Assembly: GCA_039888615.1 (NCBI GenBank)
Contig: JBDQQS010000005.1
Direction: 5' to 3' (one strand)
From: Flavimaribacter sp039888615
GTDB taxonomy: Bacteria; Pseudomonadota; Alphaproteobacteria; Rhizobiales; Rhizobiaceae
Length of the DNA: 64,000 nucleotides
This document shows, in pieces, positions 16,588 to 24,895 of the stretch. The notes beneath the pieces were generated by a model. The model was not told the origin of the DNA and ran no database searches. It was given only the letters and a program-made list of their open reading frames with translations. The position numbers and the translations under genes are program-made. Position 1 is the first letter of the stretch. The number at the start of each line of letters is the position of its first letter.

Positions 16588-17882
16588 TGTCTGACTCTGT
16601 CATCGACGGAAAAACCGCCGGGCCGATCTGGAAATCTCCCGAAATGGCCGCGCGGCGCAAGAAGCGCCATGCCGCCGACCGGAGGCTTCAGCTCTACGGC
16701 ATTGCCGCTATCACATTTGCCATCGGCTTCCTGGTTGTTCTCATAAGTTCGCTGATCTATACCGGCGCGTCCGCCTTCATACAGACCAAGGTCCAGATCT
16801 CCGTCAACCTGGCGGATGCGGATATTCCTGCAGACGATATCGGTGGAGCCAACTGGCGCTCGATCGTACGCACGTCCATGATTGAGCTGCTCCCCGGAGA
16901 ACTGCCGCGATCCGAACAGCGTGAATATTTTGCGATGTTCACTTCGAACGCGCCTTATCTCGTGCGGGACTATGTGGTGGATCATCCTGATCTTCGAAAC
17001 AAGGAATTCGCCTTCAAGCTCCCATTCGCGGATCCTGTGGACCAGTTTGCCAAAGGTCAGATATCAAGGGACCTTCCGGAAGACCGACGACGGATAAGCA
17101 ACCAGCAGATTGAGTGGTATGACGCCTTGAAAGCCGAGGGTGTCGTGTCCCAACCCCTCAATACCGCCTTGATATTCAATTCTGATTCGCGGTTTCCGGA
17201 ACTGGCTGGGCTGGCCGGGGCGATTTCAGGTTCCTTCTGGGCGCTTCTGGTCTGTTTCCTCATCAGCTTTCCTCTTGGAATCTCGGCTGCCATCTATCTG
17301 GAAGAATTCGCGCCGAAGAACCGCCTGACCGATGTCATCGAGATCAACATCAACAACCTTGCCGCCGTTCCTTCCGTTGTTTTTGGACTGCTTGGCCTGG
17401 CGGTCTTTCTCGGATGGTTCGGACTGCCACGCTCGGCGCCTCTCGTCGGCGGCATGGTGTTGTCGCTGATGACGCTGCCGACGATTATCATCGTCACGCG
17501 CGCCGCGTTGCGGTCGGTGCCGTCTTCGATCCAGGAAGCGGCGCTTGGGATCGGAGCATCCAAGCATGAATCAATCGTGCATCACATGCTTCCGCTTTCG
17601 ATGCCCACCATTATGACGGGCACGATCATCGGCCTTGCCCAGGCTCTGGGGGAAACCGCTCCCCTGCTGCTGATCGGCATGAACGCCTTCATCACGAGTC
17701 CACCTGAAGGTATACTTTCAGCTTCCACGGCCCTGCCGACCCAGATCTATATCTGGGCCGACAGTCCCGAACGCGGGTTTGTATCCCGGACTTCCGCAGC
17801 AATTCTTGTGCTGCTGGCCTTTCTCATTCTCATGAACGGTCTCGCGGTCTTCCTGAGAAGCAGGTTTGAAAGACGCTGGTAA
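16587..17882 (+). CDS. pstA: Phosphate ABC transporter permease PstA
   Basis: A 431-residue permease whose ATG shares its A with the pstC stop, implying coupled translation and equal subunit amounts. One N-terminal membrane segment (LYGIAAITFAIGFLVVLISS) is followed by a roughly 150-residue hydrophilic, probably periplasmic, stretch not found in the short E. coli form. The transport core then shows SGSFWALLVCFLISFPLGIS, NNLAAVPSVVFGLLGLAVF and the EAA-type loop LGIGASKHESIVHHMLPLS. It forms the membrane channel with PstC. Confidence 0.94.
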   Translation: MSDSVIDGKTAGPIWKSPEMAARRKKRHAADRRLQLYGIAAITFAIGFLVVLISSLIYTGASAFIQTKVQISVNLADADIPADDIGGANWRSIVRTSMIELLPGELPRSEQREYFAMFTSNAPYLVRDYVVDHPDLRNKEFAFKLPFADPVDQFAKGQISRDLPEDRRRISNQQIEWYDALKAEGVVSQPLNTALIFNSDSRFPELAGLAGAISGSFWALLVCFLISFPLGISAAIYLEEFAPKNRLTDVIEININNLAAVPSVVFGLLGLAVFLGWFGLPRSAPLVGGMVLSLMTLPTIIIVTRAALRSVPSSIQEAALGIGASKHESIVHHMLPLSMPTIMTGTIIGLAQALGETAPLLLIGMNAFITSPPEGILSASTALPTQIYIWADSPERGFVSRTSAAILVLLAFLILMNGLAVFLRSRFERRW

Positions 17883-17933
17883 GGACCAAAACGAAAGAAA
17901 GATCGGTATATTTGACCGATATGAGGTGTAAGG

Positions 17934-18752
17934 ATGAACATGATGTCTGAAGCTGCTGTTGAGAAGGCTGTAAACAAAAATCTGGATGCGGCCATCCCGG
18001 TCAAGATGAAGGCCCGCAAGGTCGGCGTCTTCTACGGGGAGAAACAGGCCCTGTTCGATGTCGATCTGGATGTCAGGGAGAAACAGGTAACGGCGCTCAT
18101 AGGCCCGTCCGGATGTGGAAAGTCCACCTTTCTCAGGTGTCTCAACAGAATGAACGACACCATTGATATTTGCCGGATCACCGGAGACATCACTCTCGAC
18201 GGCGCAAATATCTACGATCCGTCCGTCGATGTCGTGGAATTGCGCGCCAGCGTCGGAATGGTGTTTCAGAAGCCAAATCCTTTTCCAAAATCGATCTACG
18301 AAAATATCGCTTACGGTCCGCGCATTCACGGCTTGGCGGCAGGCAAGAGCAATATGGACGAGATCGTCGAGTCCAGCCTGCAAAAAGCTGGTCTGTTTGA
18401 AGAAGTGAAGGACCGTCTGCATGAGCCCGGAACCGGCCTTTCCGGCGGCCAGCAGCAGCGTCTTTGCATCGCCAGGGCGATCGCCGTCAGTCCCGAGGTG
18501 ATCCTCATGGACGAACCATGTTCCGCGCTCGATCCGATCGCCACGGCGAAGGTCGAGGAACTGATCGACGAACTGCGGGAAAACTACACGATCGTGATCG
18601 TCACACACTCGATGCAGCAGGCGGCGCGCGTCTCGCAACGGACCGCAATGTTCCACCTCGGCAATCTGGTGGAGGAAGGCGCGACGGATCATATGTTCAC
18701 CAATCCGGACGACCAGCGGACCCAGGATTACATCACCGGTCGTTTCGGCTGA
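17934..18752 (+). CDS. pstB: Phosphate ABC transporter ATP-binding protein PstB
   Basis: A 272-residue ATPase with Walker A GPSGCGKSTFL, signature LSGGQQQRLCIARAI, Walker B VILMDEPCSALDP and the H-loop (VIVTHSMQQAARVSQ). The distance between motifs and the CSALDP variant are characteristic of PstB. Three near-adjacent ATGs compete (17934, 17940, 17943); AAGGA at 17930-17934 is too close to the first, so 17940 or 17943 is likelier. A weak inverted repeat (ATCGGT/ACCGAT, 17903-17921) lies in the gap after pstA. Confidence 0.95.
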   Translation: MNMMSEAAVEKAVNKNLDAAIPVKMKARKVGVFYGEKQALFDVDLDVREKQVTALIGPSGCGKSTFLRCLNRMNDTIDICRITGDITLDGANIYDPSVDVVELRASVGMVFQKPNPFPKSIYENIAYGPRIHGLAAGKSNMDEIVESSLQKAGLFEEVKDRLHEPGTGLSGGQQQRLCIARAIAVSPEVILMDEPCSALDPIATAKVEELIDELRENYTIVIVTHSMQQAARVSQRTAMFHLGNLVEEGATDHMFTNPDDQRTQDYITGRFG

Positions 18753-18774
18753 CACAACACGGAAGCAAATCATC

Positions 18775-19512
18775 ATGCCCGAAGAATCAAAAGTATCGGC
18801 AGCATCCGCGCACACGGTGTCGTCCTATGACGAGGAACTGCAGTATCTTGTCCGGCGCATTTCGGAGATGGGCGGCCTGACAGAGCGTATGGTTGAGGAA
18901 TCGATCAGGGCGCTTGTCAATTCCGACGCCTCTCTGTCGCAAAAGGTTATTTCGGACGATCTGATCGTCGACGACGCAGAGCGACAGATCGACGAGAAGG
19001 CGGTCCTGATAATTGCCCGGCGTCAGCCGATGGCCTCGGATCTGCGCGAGATCATAGGATCGATCCGCATCGCCGCCGACCTTGAACGTGTCGGCGACAT
19101 GGCCAAGGGCATTGCCAAGCGGGTCATCGCTGTTGAAGGTCTGGCGCAGCCGAAGAAGCTGGTGCGCGGCCTTGAACATCTCTCGGAACTCGCTCTGACC
19201 CAGCTCAAGGAAGTGCTTGATGCGTTTTCGAGCCGGTCGCCGGAGGCGGCGTCCGCCGTGCGCGAGCGCGACGAGGAAATCGACGCCATATACACGTCGC
19301 TGTTCCGCGAATTGCTGACCTACATGATGGAAGATCCACGAAACATCACGGCCTGTACGCATCTGCTGTTCTGCGCCAAGAACATCGAACGGATCGGCGA
19401 TCACGTCACCAACATCGCGGAATCGATATACTACATGTCCACCGGGGCACAGCCGGATACCGAGCGTCCGAAGGACGACGAAACGGCGTCCGTTTCGGTA
19501 ACTGCAAAATAG
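18775..19512 (+). CDS. phoU: Phosphate transport regulator PhoU
   Basis: A 245-residue all-helical protein with two PhoU repeats. Each has the E/D-x-x-x-D metal-binding pattern: the first around LIVDDAERQIDEKA with RRQPMASDLREIIGSI, the second around REREDEEIDAIYTSL-like sequence with ACTHLLFCAKNIERIGDH. PhoU relays Pst status to PhoR and damps phosphate uptake; its loss is usually toxic through Pst overactivity. It follows pstB by 22 bases and precedes phoB by 34, within the same operon. Confidence 0.95.
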   Translation: MPEESKVSAASAHTVSSYDEELQYLVRRISEMGGLTERMVEESIRALVNSDASLSQKVISDDLIVDDAERQIDEKAVLIIARRQPMASDLREIIGSIRIAADLERVGDMAKGIAKRVIAVEGLAQPKKLVRGLEHLSELALTQLKEVLDAFSSRSPEAASAVRERDEEIDAIYTSLFRELLTYMMEDPRNITACTHLLFCAKNIERIGDHVTNIAESIYYMSTGAQPDTERPKDDETASVSVTAK

Positions 19513-19546
19513 GCAACACCAGACAAGGCGGCGTCAGGACAAGGGC

Positions 19547-20236
19547 ATGGGCATAGCACCGCAAATTACCGTCGTGGAAGACGAAGAGGCGCTGAGCGTT
19601 CTGCTCCGGTACAATCTGGAAGCGGAAGGCTACGACGTGGACACCGTCTTTCGCGGCGACGAGGCCGAACTGAAACTGCAGGAACGATTGCCGGATCTGC
19701 TGATCCTCGACTGGATGCTTCCGGGCCTCTCCGGTATCGAACTGTGCCGCCGTCTGCGCGTGCGGCCTGAGACCGAGCGGCTGCCGATCATCATGCTCAC
19801 GGCGCGCGGCGAGGAAAGCGAGCGCGTGCGCGGGCTTGCGACAGGCGCCGATGATTACGTGGTGAAACCGTTCTCCACGCCGGAACTCATGGCGCGTGTG
19901 CGCGCGCTTCTGCGCCGGGCAAAGCCGGAAGCGATTTCCACTCTGCTCAAGAGCGGCGATATCGAGCTGGACCGCGAAACCCATCGCGTCTATCGCAAGG
20001 GCCGCGAAATCAAGCTGGGTCCGACCGAGTTTCGCCTGCTCGAGTTTTTCATGGCGTCGCCGACGAGGGTCTTCTCGCGGTCCCAATTGCTGGACGGCGT
20101 GTGGGGTCACGACATCTATGTCGACGAACGCACGGTCGACGTCCATGTCGGACGGCTGCGCAAGGCGCTCAACCTCGCCAATATGAAAGACGTCATCCGC
20201 ACCGTCCGCGGCGCCGGCTACTCGCTGGAAAACTGA
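19547..20236 (+). CDS. phoB: Phosphate regulon response regulator PhoB
   Basis: A 229-residue OmpR-type regulator. The receiver domain (about 1-120) has the acidic pocket VVEDEEAL, the phospho-acceptor Asp in LLILDWMLPGLSG and the conserved Lys in DDYVVKPFSTPEL. The C-terminal winged helix shows GPTEFRLLEFFMASP, ERTVDVHVGRLRKAL and ends TVRGAGYSLEN. It binds Pho boxes such as those at 13974-14013. Its placement at the end of the pst operon gives positive autoregulation. Confidence 0.96.
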   Translation: MGIAPQITVVEDEEALSVLLRYNLEAEGYDVDTVFRGDEAELKLQERLPDLLILDWMLPGLSGIELCRRLRVRPETERLPIIMLTARGEESERVRGLATGADDYVVKPFSTPELMARVRALLRRAKPEAISTLLKSGDIELDRETHRVYRKGREIKLGPTEFRLLEFFMASPTRVFSRSQLLDGVWGHDIYVDERTVDVHVGRLRKALNLANMKDVIRTVRGAGYSLEN

Positions 20237-20357
20237 CCGCCCTTCACTGCAGCCCGTGTGTTTGGCGGCTGCTTTTTTTGGACGTTTGTGTTATAACAGC
20301 TTTCCGGTCTTGAGCCTTTGCAACTGGGTCGCGGCTTGGGATTGCCAATAATGGCTT

Positions 20358-20488
20358 TTCCCGAAACAAAGCCAAGTTGGAGCCAAAACAGCGTTTCCCG
20401 AAACGAAGCCAGATTTGCCGTATGGTTCCAGAATCCCGAAACAAAGCCAAATCGAAGCCGAAACTGCCAATTCCCGAAACAAAGCCAG
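20358..20488 (-). repeat. 18-bp repeat cluster A (four copies, 37-38 bp period)
   Basis: Copies at 20358-20375, 20395-20412, 20433-20450 and 20471-20488. Consensus on the plus strand is [T/A]TCCCGAAACAAAGCCA[A/G]. The last base alternates A, G, A, G, so copies seem to come in pairs. The 19-20 base spacers differ from each other. The same family, in opposite orientation, occurs at 60196-60404. It sits in the phoB-gcrA gap; no CDS is involved. Confidence 0.8.
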
Positions 20489-20580
20489 TGTCGGCGAACG
20501 GTAGTGATGGACGCCAGATAACTGGTAGAACCGTCTAACTAATTGTAATTACACAGAAAAAAACGCGACCACATAAGCAA

Positions 20581-20615
20581 TCGTCCCACGCTGCGCTTCA
20601 CGCAGCGTGGGACGA
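20581..20615. terminator. Perfect 15-bp hairpin between phoB and gcrA
   Basis: TCGTCCCACGCTGCG (20581-20595) and its exact complement CGCAGCGTGGGACGA (20601-20615) with a 5-base loop. No T-run follows immediately on either strand; on the minus strand a T7 run begins about 17 bases beyond the stem. It lies 50 bases after the gcrA stop and probably terminates or protects the gcrA transcript, perhaps also that of phoB. Confidence 0.6.
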
Positions 20616-20666
20616 AAGGCGCCAGGATGCTGTGATGGAATTGCGAGCCTGCTTGACCTTGACCGG

Positions 20667-21185
20667 TCAGCTCTTCGACCGGCGGCGATCAGCGGCTGGC
20701 TGGAAGGCCAGCTTGGAATGATAGGAGCAGTACGGGCCTGATTCCTCGCAGTCGCTGCCGCAGAAATAGAAGCCCTCCTGCAGCGGATCGCCGATCGGCC
20801 ATTTGCAGGTCCGCTCGGTCAGTTCCGTCAGCACCAGTCTCTTGGATATCGGAACGACAACGTCCTCGACAGGCCTCGTATCCAGATTGGTCACGGCGTC
20901 TGCGATGATATCCGCTTTGAGAGCGGTCGCCCCGCTGGTGCGCATGACCGGGCGCGGACTGGCTGCGCGCGCCGTAAACGAACTGCGGGACGCCGTCGTC
21001 GTTCTCTTATTCCGGGAGGCTGACGATCCGCCGGACTTTGCCCGCCCGGGCAGATTCAGCCGATGCACTTTTCCGATCACAGCGTTGCGGCTGATGCCGC
21101 CAAGCTGGGCCGCAATCTGACTGGCGCTCAGGCCGTCGCCCCATAGTTGTTTCAGTTTTTCGACGCGTTCGTCAGTCCAGCTCAT
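20667..21185 (-). CDS. gcrA: Cell-cycle regulator GcrA
   Basis: A 172-residue protein. The N-terminal 45 residues are the diagnostic GcrA helix-turn-helix: MSWTDERVEKLKQLWGDGLS, then GGISRNAVIGKVHRLNLPGR. A basic, low-complexity linker follows. The C-terminal sigma70-contacting part contains RTCKWPIGDP and the Cys cluster FCGSDCEESGPYCSYHSKLAF, probably zinc-binding. GcrA binds RNA polymerase sigma70 and activates promoters carrying methylated GANTC sites. Its own upstream region holds six GANTC sites. The neighbourhood gcrA/argD/argF/hslO is one I associate with Rhizobiales. Confidence 0.96.
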   Translation of the reverse strand: MSWTDERVEKLKQLWGDGLSASQIAAQLGGISRNAVIGKVHRLNLPGRAKSGGSSASRNKRTTTASRSSFTARAASPRPVMRTSGATALKADIIADAVTNLDTRPVEDVVVPISKRLVLTELTERTCKWPIGDPLQEGFYFCGSDCEESGPYCSYHSKLAFQPAADRRRSKS

Positions 21186-21219
21186 GCTTCACGCCCCTCG
21201 TTCATTGTATTGGGCGGCG

Positions 21220-21369
21220 GAATCCTCCATCATGCGCCGGTATTGCTCCGGCGCCGGAATCCGAGACTTCAGTGAATAGTTCAGGTCCGCCGCATGCAGT
21301 CCAAATTCGCCTTCCTAAGGTAGTGGGCGCGGGACTCGGTGACAAGAGTCCGGCGAATCAAGACGATTC
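21220..21369. promoter_or_regulatory. Cluster of six GANTC (CcrM) sites upstream of gcrA
   Basis: GAATC at 21220, GAATC at 21257, GACTC at 21333, GAGTC at 21346, GAATC at 21355 and GATTC at 21365 (first bases). The last four fall within 37 bases. Random expectation is about one per 256 bases. GANTC is the CcrM methylation target and the preferred context of GcrA. Confidence 0.75.
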
Positions 21370-21457
21370 CTTTTTCAAGTTTTCCCCAACTTGAAGTCAA
21401 TAGTGGAATTTGACCTGCCTGATTGCGGCGCGCCGCACGCGTTCGTCATCGAAGTTG

Positions 21458-21486
21458 TTGATTGATGGCGCACCGTCCGGTATAGA
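21458..21486 (+). promoter_or_regulatory. Sigma70-like promoter in front of argD
   Basis: TTGATT (21458-21463), a 17-base spacer and TATAGA (21481-21486). Transcription would start near 21493, exactly at the hairpin stem that follows. Confidence 0.5.
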
Positions 21487-21492
21487 AGCGGG

Positions 21493-21521
21493 AAAGCTGC
21501 CGTGGGGCAGCTTTTGTTTTT
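21493..21521 (+). terminator. Terminator-like hairpin ahead of argD
   Basis: AAAGCTGCC (21493-21501), loop GTGG, GGCAGCTTT (21506-21514), then TGTTTTT. It has the form of an intrinsic terminator but lies 76 bases before argD with no plus-strand gene since phoB. Either it ends a small RNA from the gcrA-argD gap or it is the 5' hairpin of the argD mRNA. Confidence 0.6.
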
Positions 21522-21597
21522 GGTCGGTACAGTAAATCCGTCAATATCAAAGCCGTTCAGCTAATTTGCGGTGACAGGCGGCAAGGAGTAGGTTGCG

Positions 21598-22785
21598 ATG
21601 TCCCAGACTGCATCGCTGTTTGATACATACAAGCGCATTCCCGTTCGCTTTGAGAAAGGCGAGGGCGTGTGGCTTTACGCCGAGGATGGATCGAAATATC
21701 TCGATTTTGCCGCGGGCATCGCCGTGAACTCGCTTGGCCATTCCCATCCGCATCTCGTTTCAGCCTTGAAAGACCAGGCCGACAAGCTGTGGCACCTTTC
21801 CAATATATACGATATTCCCGGTCAGACGCGTCTTGGCGACCGTCTTGTCGAAGCGACCTTCGCCGACAAGGTGTTCTTCACCAACTCCGGCGCCGAGGCG
21901 CTGGAATGCTCCATCAAGACCGCGCGGCGCTATCACTACGAAAACGGCGACGCTGGTCGATACAAGATCATCACCTTCGAAGGCGCCTTTCATGGACGCA
22001 CGCTGGCGACGATCGCCGCCGGCGGCCAGGAAAAATATCTCGAAGGTTTCGGACCGAAAGCGGAAGGCTTCATTCAGGCGCCATTCGCCGATCTCGACGC
22101 GGTGAAGGCGGCGGTTGACGATGAAACGGCCGCTCTGCTCGTCGAACCGATCCAGGGCGAAGGCGGCATCCGCGTCGCTCCGGAGCAATGGCTGCGCGAT
22201 CTGCGCGCGCTGTGCGACGAGCATGGCGTTCTGCTGGTTCTCGACGAGGTCCAGTGCGGCGTTGGCCGCACCGGCAAACTCTTCGCCTATGAATGGTCCG
22301 GCATCACACCGGACATCGTCGCCATCGCCAAGGGCATTGGCGGCGGGTTTCCAGTCGGCGCATGCCTTGCCACGGCGGAGGCCGCCAAGGGCATGGTCGC
22401 CGGAACCCACGGCACGACATTCGGCGGCAATCCGCTTGCGATGGCCGTCGGCAACGCCGTGCTCGACGTCATTCTGGAAGAGGGCTTCCTACAGCATGTC
22501 GTCGACGTCGGCCTTGTCTTTTCGCAAGGTCTGGCCGCGATCGCCGACGAGTTTCCGGACGTCATCGAAGAAATCCGTGGCCGCGGTCTTATGCTGGGGC
22601 TGAAAGCCGGGATTCCGAACGGCGAATTGCTGACTGCAATCCGTGACGAACACATGCTCGCGGTTCCGGCCGGAGAAAACGTCATCCGCCTTCTGCCGCC
22701 GCTGACCACCACGGTCGAAGAGGCGCGCGAAGGACTGTCACGCCTGGAGGCGGCGGCTCGCAAATTGTCGACGGCCGCGGGCTGA
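21598..22785 (+). CDS. argD: Acetylornithine aminotransferase
   Basis: A 395-residue class III PLP aminotransferase. It catalyses the conversion of N-acetylglutamate semialdehyde to N-acetylornithine in arginine synthesis, and often the matching step of lysine synthesis. Visible marks are FTNSGAEALECSIKTARRY (PLP phosphate region), FHGRTLATIAA, LVEPIQGEGGI, LVLDEVQCGVGRTGKLFAYE with the PLP-ring Asp, and the Schiff-base Lys in VAIAKGIGGGFPVGA. GGAG at 21583-21586 supports the start. argF follows within 50 bases. Confidence 0.96.
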   Translation: MSQTASLFDTYKRIPVRFEKGEGVWLYAEDGSKYLDFAAGIAVNSLGHSHPHLVSALKDQADKLWHLSNIYDIPGQTRLGDRLVEATFADKVFFTNSGAEALECSIKTARRYHYENGDAGRYKIITFEGAFHGRTLATIAAGGQEKYLEGFGPKAEGFIQAPFADLDAVKAAVDDETAALLVEPIQGEGGIRVAPEQWLRDLRALCDEHGVLLVLDEVQCGVGRTGKLFAYEWSGITPDIVAIAKGIGGGFPVGACLATAEAAKGMVAGTHGTTFGGNPLAMAVGNAVLDVILEEGFLQHVVDVGLVFSQGLAAIADEFPDVIEEIRGRGLMLGLKAGIPNGELLTAIRDEHMLAVPAGENVIRLLPPLTTTVEEAREGLSRLEAAARKLSTAAG

Positions 22786-22833
22786 CATAGTCTAAGGTTA
22801 CGAGGGACGTTTCCTCGACATGCAACACACGAA

Positions 22834-23772
22834 ATGGAACCCGACATGGCCTTGAATGGCGAGTTTCGTCATTTCCTAGATCTTTCCGCTGTGGCGTCCG
22901 GCGATTTGCGGGCGATCATTGATCATGCCCACACGCGCAAGGCCGATACGCTGAAGGGAACAGCGGACAAGCCTCTCGAAGGCAAGATCCTGGCGATGAT
23001 CTTCGAAAAGCCGTCGACGCGCACGCGCGTGTCCTTCGATGTCGGCATGCGTCAACTCGGCGGAGAACCGCTTCTTCTTTCCGGACGCGAAATGCAACTC
23101 GGTCGCGCGGAATCGATCGCCGATACGGCGCGCGTCCTGTCGCGCTACGTCGATGCGATCATGATCCGCACAACCAGTCACGATCGGCTTCTTGAACTTG
23201 CCGAATACGCCACAGTGCCGGTGATCAACGGTCTGACCGACGACACGCATCCCTGCCAGATCATGGCCGATGTCATGACCTTCGAGCAGCATCGCGGCAA
23301 TATCCGGGGAAAGACGCTGTCCTGGGTCGGAGACGGCAACAATGTGCTGCATTCCTTGGTCGAAGGGTCGGCGCGCTTCGGCTATACGATGAAAGTCGGC
23401 GTTCCTTCTGGGTCCGAGCCGGAAGCCCGTTACATTGAATGGGCGCGCGCCAACGGCGGAACGATTGACCTGACAGCGGATCCTGAAAAGGCGGTGCAGG
23501 GATCCGATTGCGTAATAACCGATACCTGGGTCTCCATGGGGCAGGAACATCGCGCCCGCGGCCACAATGTCTTCCAGCCCTATCAGGTCAATGAGGCGCT
23601 GATGGAAAAGGCCGGCGATGACGCCTTGTTCATGCATTGCCTGCCGGCCCATCGCGGCGAAGAGGTGACTGACGGCGTGATCGACGGCCCTAATTCCGTG
23701 GTTTTCGACGAAGCGGAGAACCGTCTTCACGCCCAAAAGGCGATCCTTGCCTGGTGTTTCGGTCGGGTATGA
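22834..23772 (+). CDS. argF: Ornithine carbamoyltransferase
   Basis: A 312-residue cytoplasmic enzyme joining ornithine and carbamoyl phosphate to citrulline. The carbamoyl-phosphate loop STRTRVSF (in EKPSTRTRVSFDVG), the ornithine loop around DTWVSMGQE and the catalytic FMHCLPAHRGEE are all intact. The start may be 22834 or the in-frame ATG at 22846; neither has a strong ribosome site. Its TGA overlaps the ATG of hslO (ATGA at 23769), so the two are translationally coupled. Confidence 0.96.
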   Translation: MEPDMALNGEFRHFLDLSAVASGDLRAIIDHAHTRKADTLKGTADKPLEGKILAMIFEKPSTRTRVSFDVGMRQLGGEPLLLSGREMQLGRAESIADTARVLSRYVDAIMIRTTSHDRLLELAEYATVPVINGLTDDTHPCQIMADVMTFEQHRGNIRGKTLSWVGDGNNVLHSLVEGSARFGYTMKVGVPSGSEPEARYIEWARANGGTIDLTADPEKAVQGSDCVITDTWVSMGQEHRARGHNVFQPYQVNEALMEKAGDDALFMHCLPAHRGEEVTDGVIDGPNSVVFDEAENRLHAQKAILAWCFGRV

Positions 23773-24764
23773 GCGATCAATCCCCACAGCTGGGCGAAAT
23801 CGGCCATGCCGGCGACGACATGGTGGTGCCCTTCCAGGCCGAGGGGCTCGACGTGCGCGGTCGGGCCGTGCAGATCGGCCCGTTGCTCAACACCATTCTT
23901 GACCGGCACGACTATCCTGAACCGGTGGCGCGGCTTCTGGCCGAAACGGTCACGTTGACCGTATTGCTCGGCACATCCCTGAAATTCGAAGGCAAACTGA
24001 TTGTGCAAACCCAGGGCGACGGCCCGGTCGATATGCTGGTTGCGGATTTCACGACGCCCGACAGCATGCGGGCCTATGCCCGTTTCGACGAGCAGTTGCT
24101 GGCGGAGGCGGTCGCCCGCGGCGCGCTCGAGCCGCAGGATCTTCTCGGCAAGGGCATCCTGGCTTTCACCATAGACCAGGGCAAGAGCATGCAGCGCTAC
24201 CAGGGCATCGTCGAACTCAACGGCGCCAGCCTCGAAGAAATCGCCAAGGCCTATTTCCGGCAGTCGGAGCAGATCCCGACCGAAGTCCGGCTGGCTGCGG
24301 CGCAGCTCTATGCGATGGACGAAGAGGGCGGGCGCACCCATCAATGGCGCGCCGGCGGCGTGGTGGTCCAGTTCCTTCCCGATTCGCCCGAACGCATCCG
24401 GACCCAGGACCTTCCGGGCGGCGACGTTCCCGATGAACTCGAAGATGTTTTCGAGACGGAAGAGGACGAGGATTGGCAGGAAGCCCGCGCTCTGATGGAA
24501 ACAATCGCGGATGACGAACTGGTCGATCCGCAGGTCAGTTCCGAGCGGCTGCTATACCGGTTGTTTCATGAACGCGGGGTGCGTGTCTTCGACCCGATGC
24601 CGGTCCGCGACAACTGTTCATGCTCGCGCGAACGCATCAAATCCGTCCTTGAAGGATTTGAGGCGGAAGAGATTGCCGAAAGCATTGAGGACGGCAAGAT
24701 AACCGTCAAATGTGAATTCTGCTCCAAGAGCTACGAATTCGATCCGAACGAAGTCGGCGGCTGA
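23769..24764 (+). CDS. hslO: Redox-regulated chaperone Hsp33
   Basis: A 331-residue Hsp33. The N-terminal domain shows the fold's VRGRAVQIGPLLNTIL and GDGPVDMLVADFT; the C-terminal redox switch has the zinc cysteines in DNCSCSRERIKSVLEG and VKCEFCSKSYEFD. Oxidation releases zinc and activates the holdase. The start at 23769 overlaps the argF stop. An acidic insert (EDVFETEEDEDWQEA) makes it somewhat longer than the roughly 290-residue E. coli protein, as I recall for other alphaproteobacterial Hsp33. Confidence 0.95.
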   Translation: MSDQSPQLGEIGHAGDDMVVPFQAEGLDVRGRAVQIGPLLNTILDRHDYPEPVARLLAETVTLTVLLGTSLKFEGKLIVQTQGDGPVDMLVADFTTPDSMRAYARFDEQLLAEAVARGALEPQDLLGKGILAFTIDQGKSMQRYQGIVELNGASLEEIAKAYFRQSEQIPTEVRLAAAQLYAMDEEGGRTHQWRAGGVVVQFLPDSPERIRTQDLPGGDVPDELEDVFETEEDEDWQEARALMETIADDELVDPQVSSERLLYRLFHERGVRVFDPMPVRDNCSCSRERIKSVLEGFEAEEIAESIEDGKITVKCEFCSKSYEFDPNEVGG

Positions 24765-24895
24765 AGCGAAGCGGGTTCCTGTCGCGAAGAGCCGCGATCA
24801 TTGTTCTCCGGGTGATCCGGGAACACGATATCCTGCGTAGAAACTCACACAGTCAGGTTGTAAACCGAGGGTGATCGAAACCGGAGAACGTCGAC

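Larger units (their letters stand above)
21186..21597. other. gcrA-argD divergent intergenic region
   Basis: 412 bases without a CDS. It contains six GANTC sites, an inverted repeat (TTCAAGTT 21374-21381 / AACTTGAA 21388-21395), a sigma70-like promoter (21458-21486) and a terminator-like hairpin (21493-21521). A small transcript ending at the hairpin is possible but unproven. Confidence 0.6.

Noticed and set aside
20244..20482. Small proteins translated from the 18-bp repeat clusters (also at 60196-60384)
   Set aside because: Similar peptides (ALFRE, WLCFG) arise only because the DNA repeat is translated; the 37-38 base period shifts frame and no ribosome site is present.
20358..20488. CRISPR-like array
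   Set aside because: Repeats are only 18 bp, spacers 19-20 bp and partly similar to each other, only four copies, and no cas genes; a second cluster has irregular gaps.
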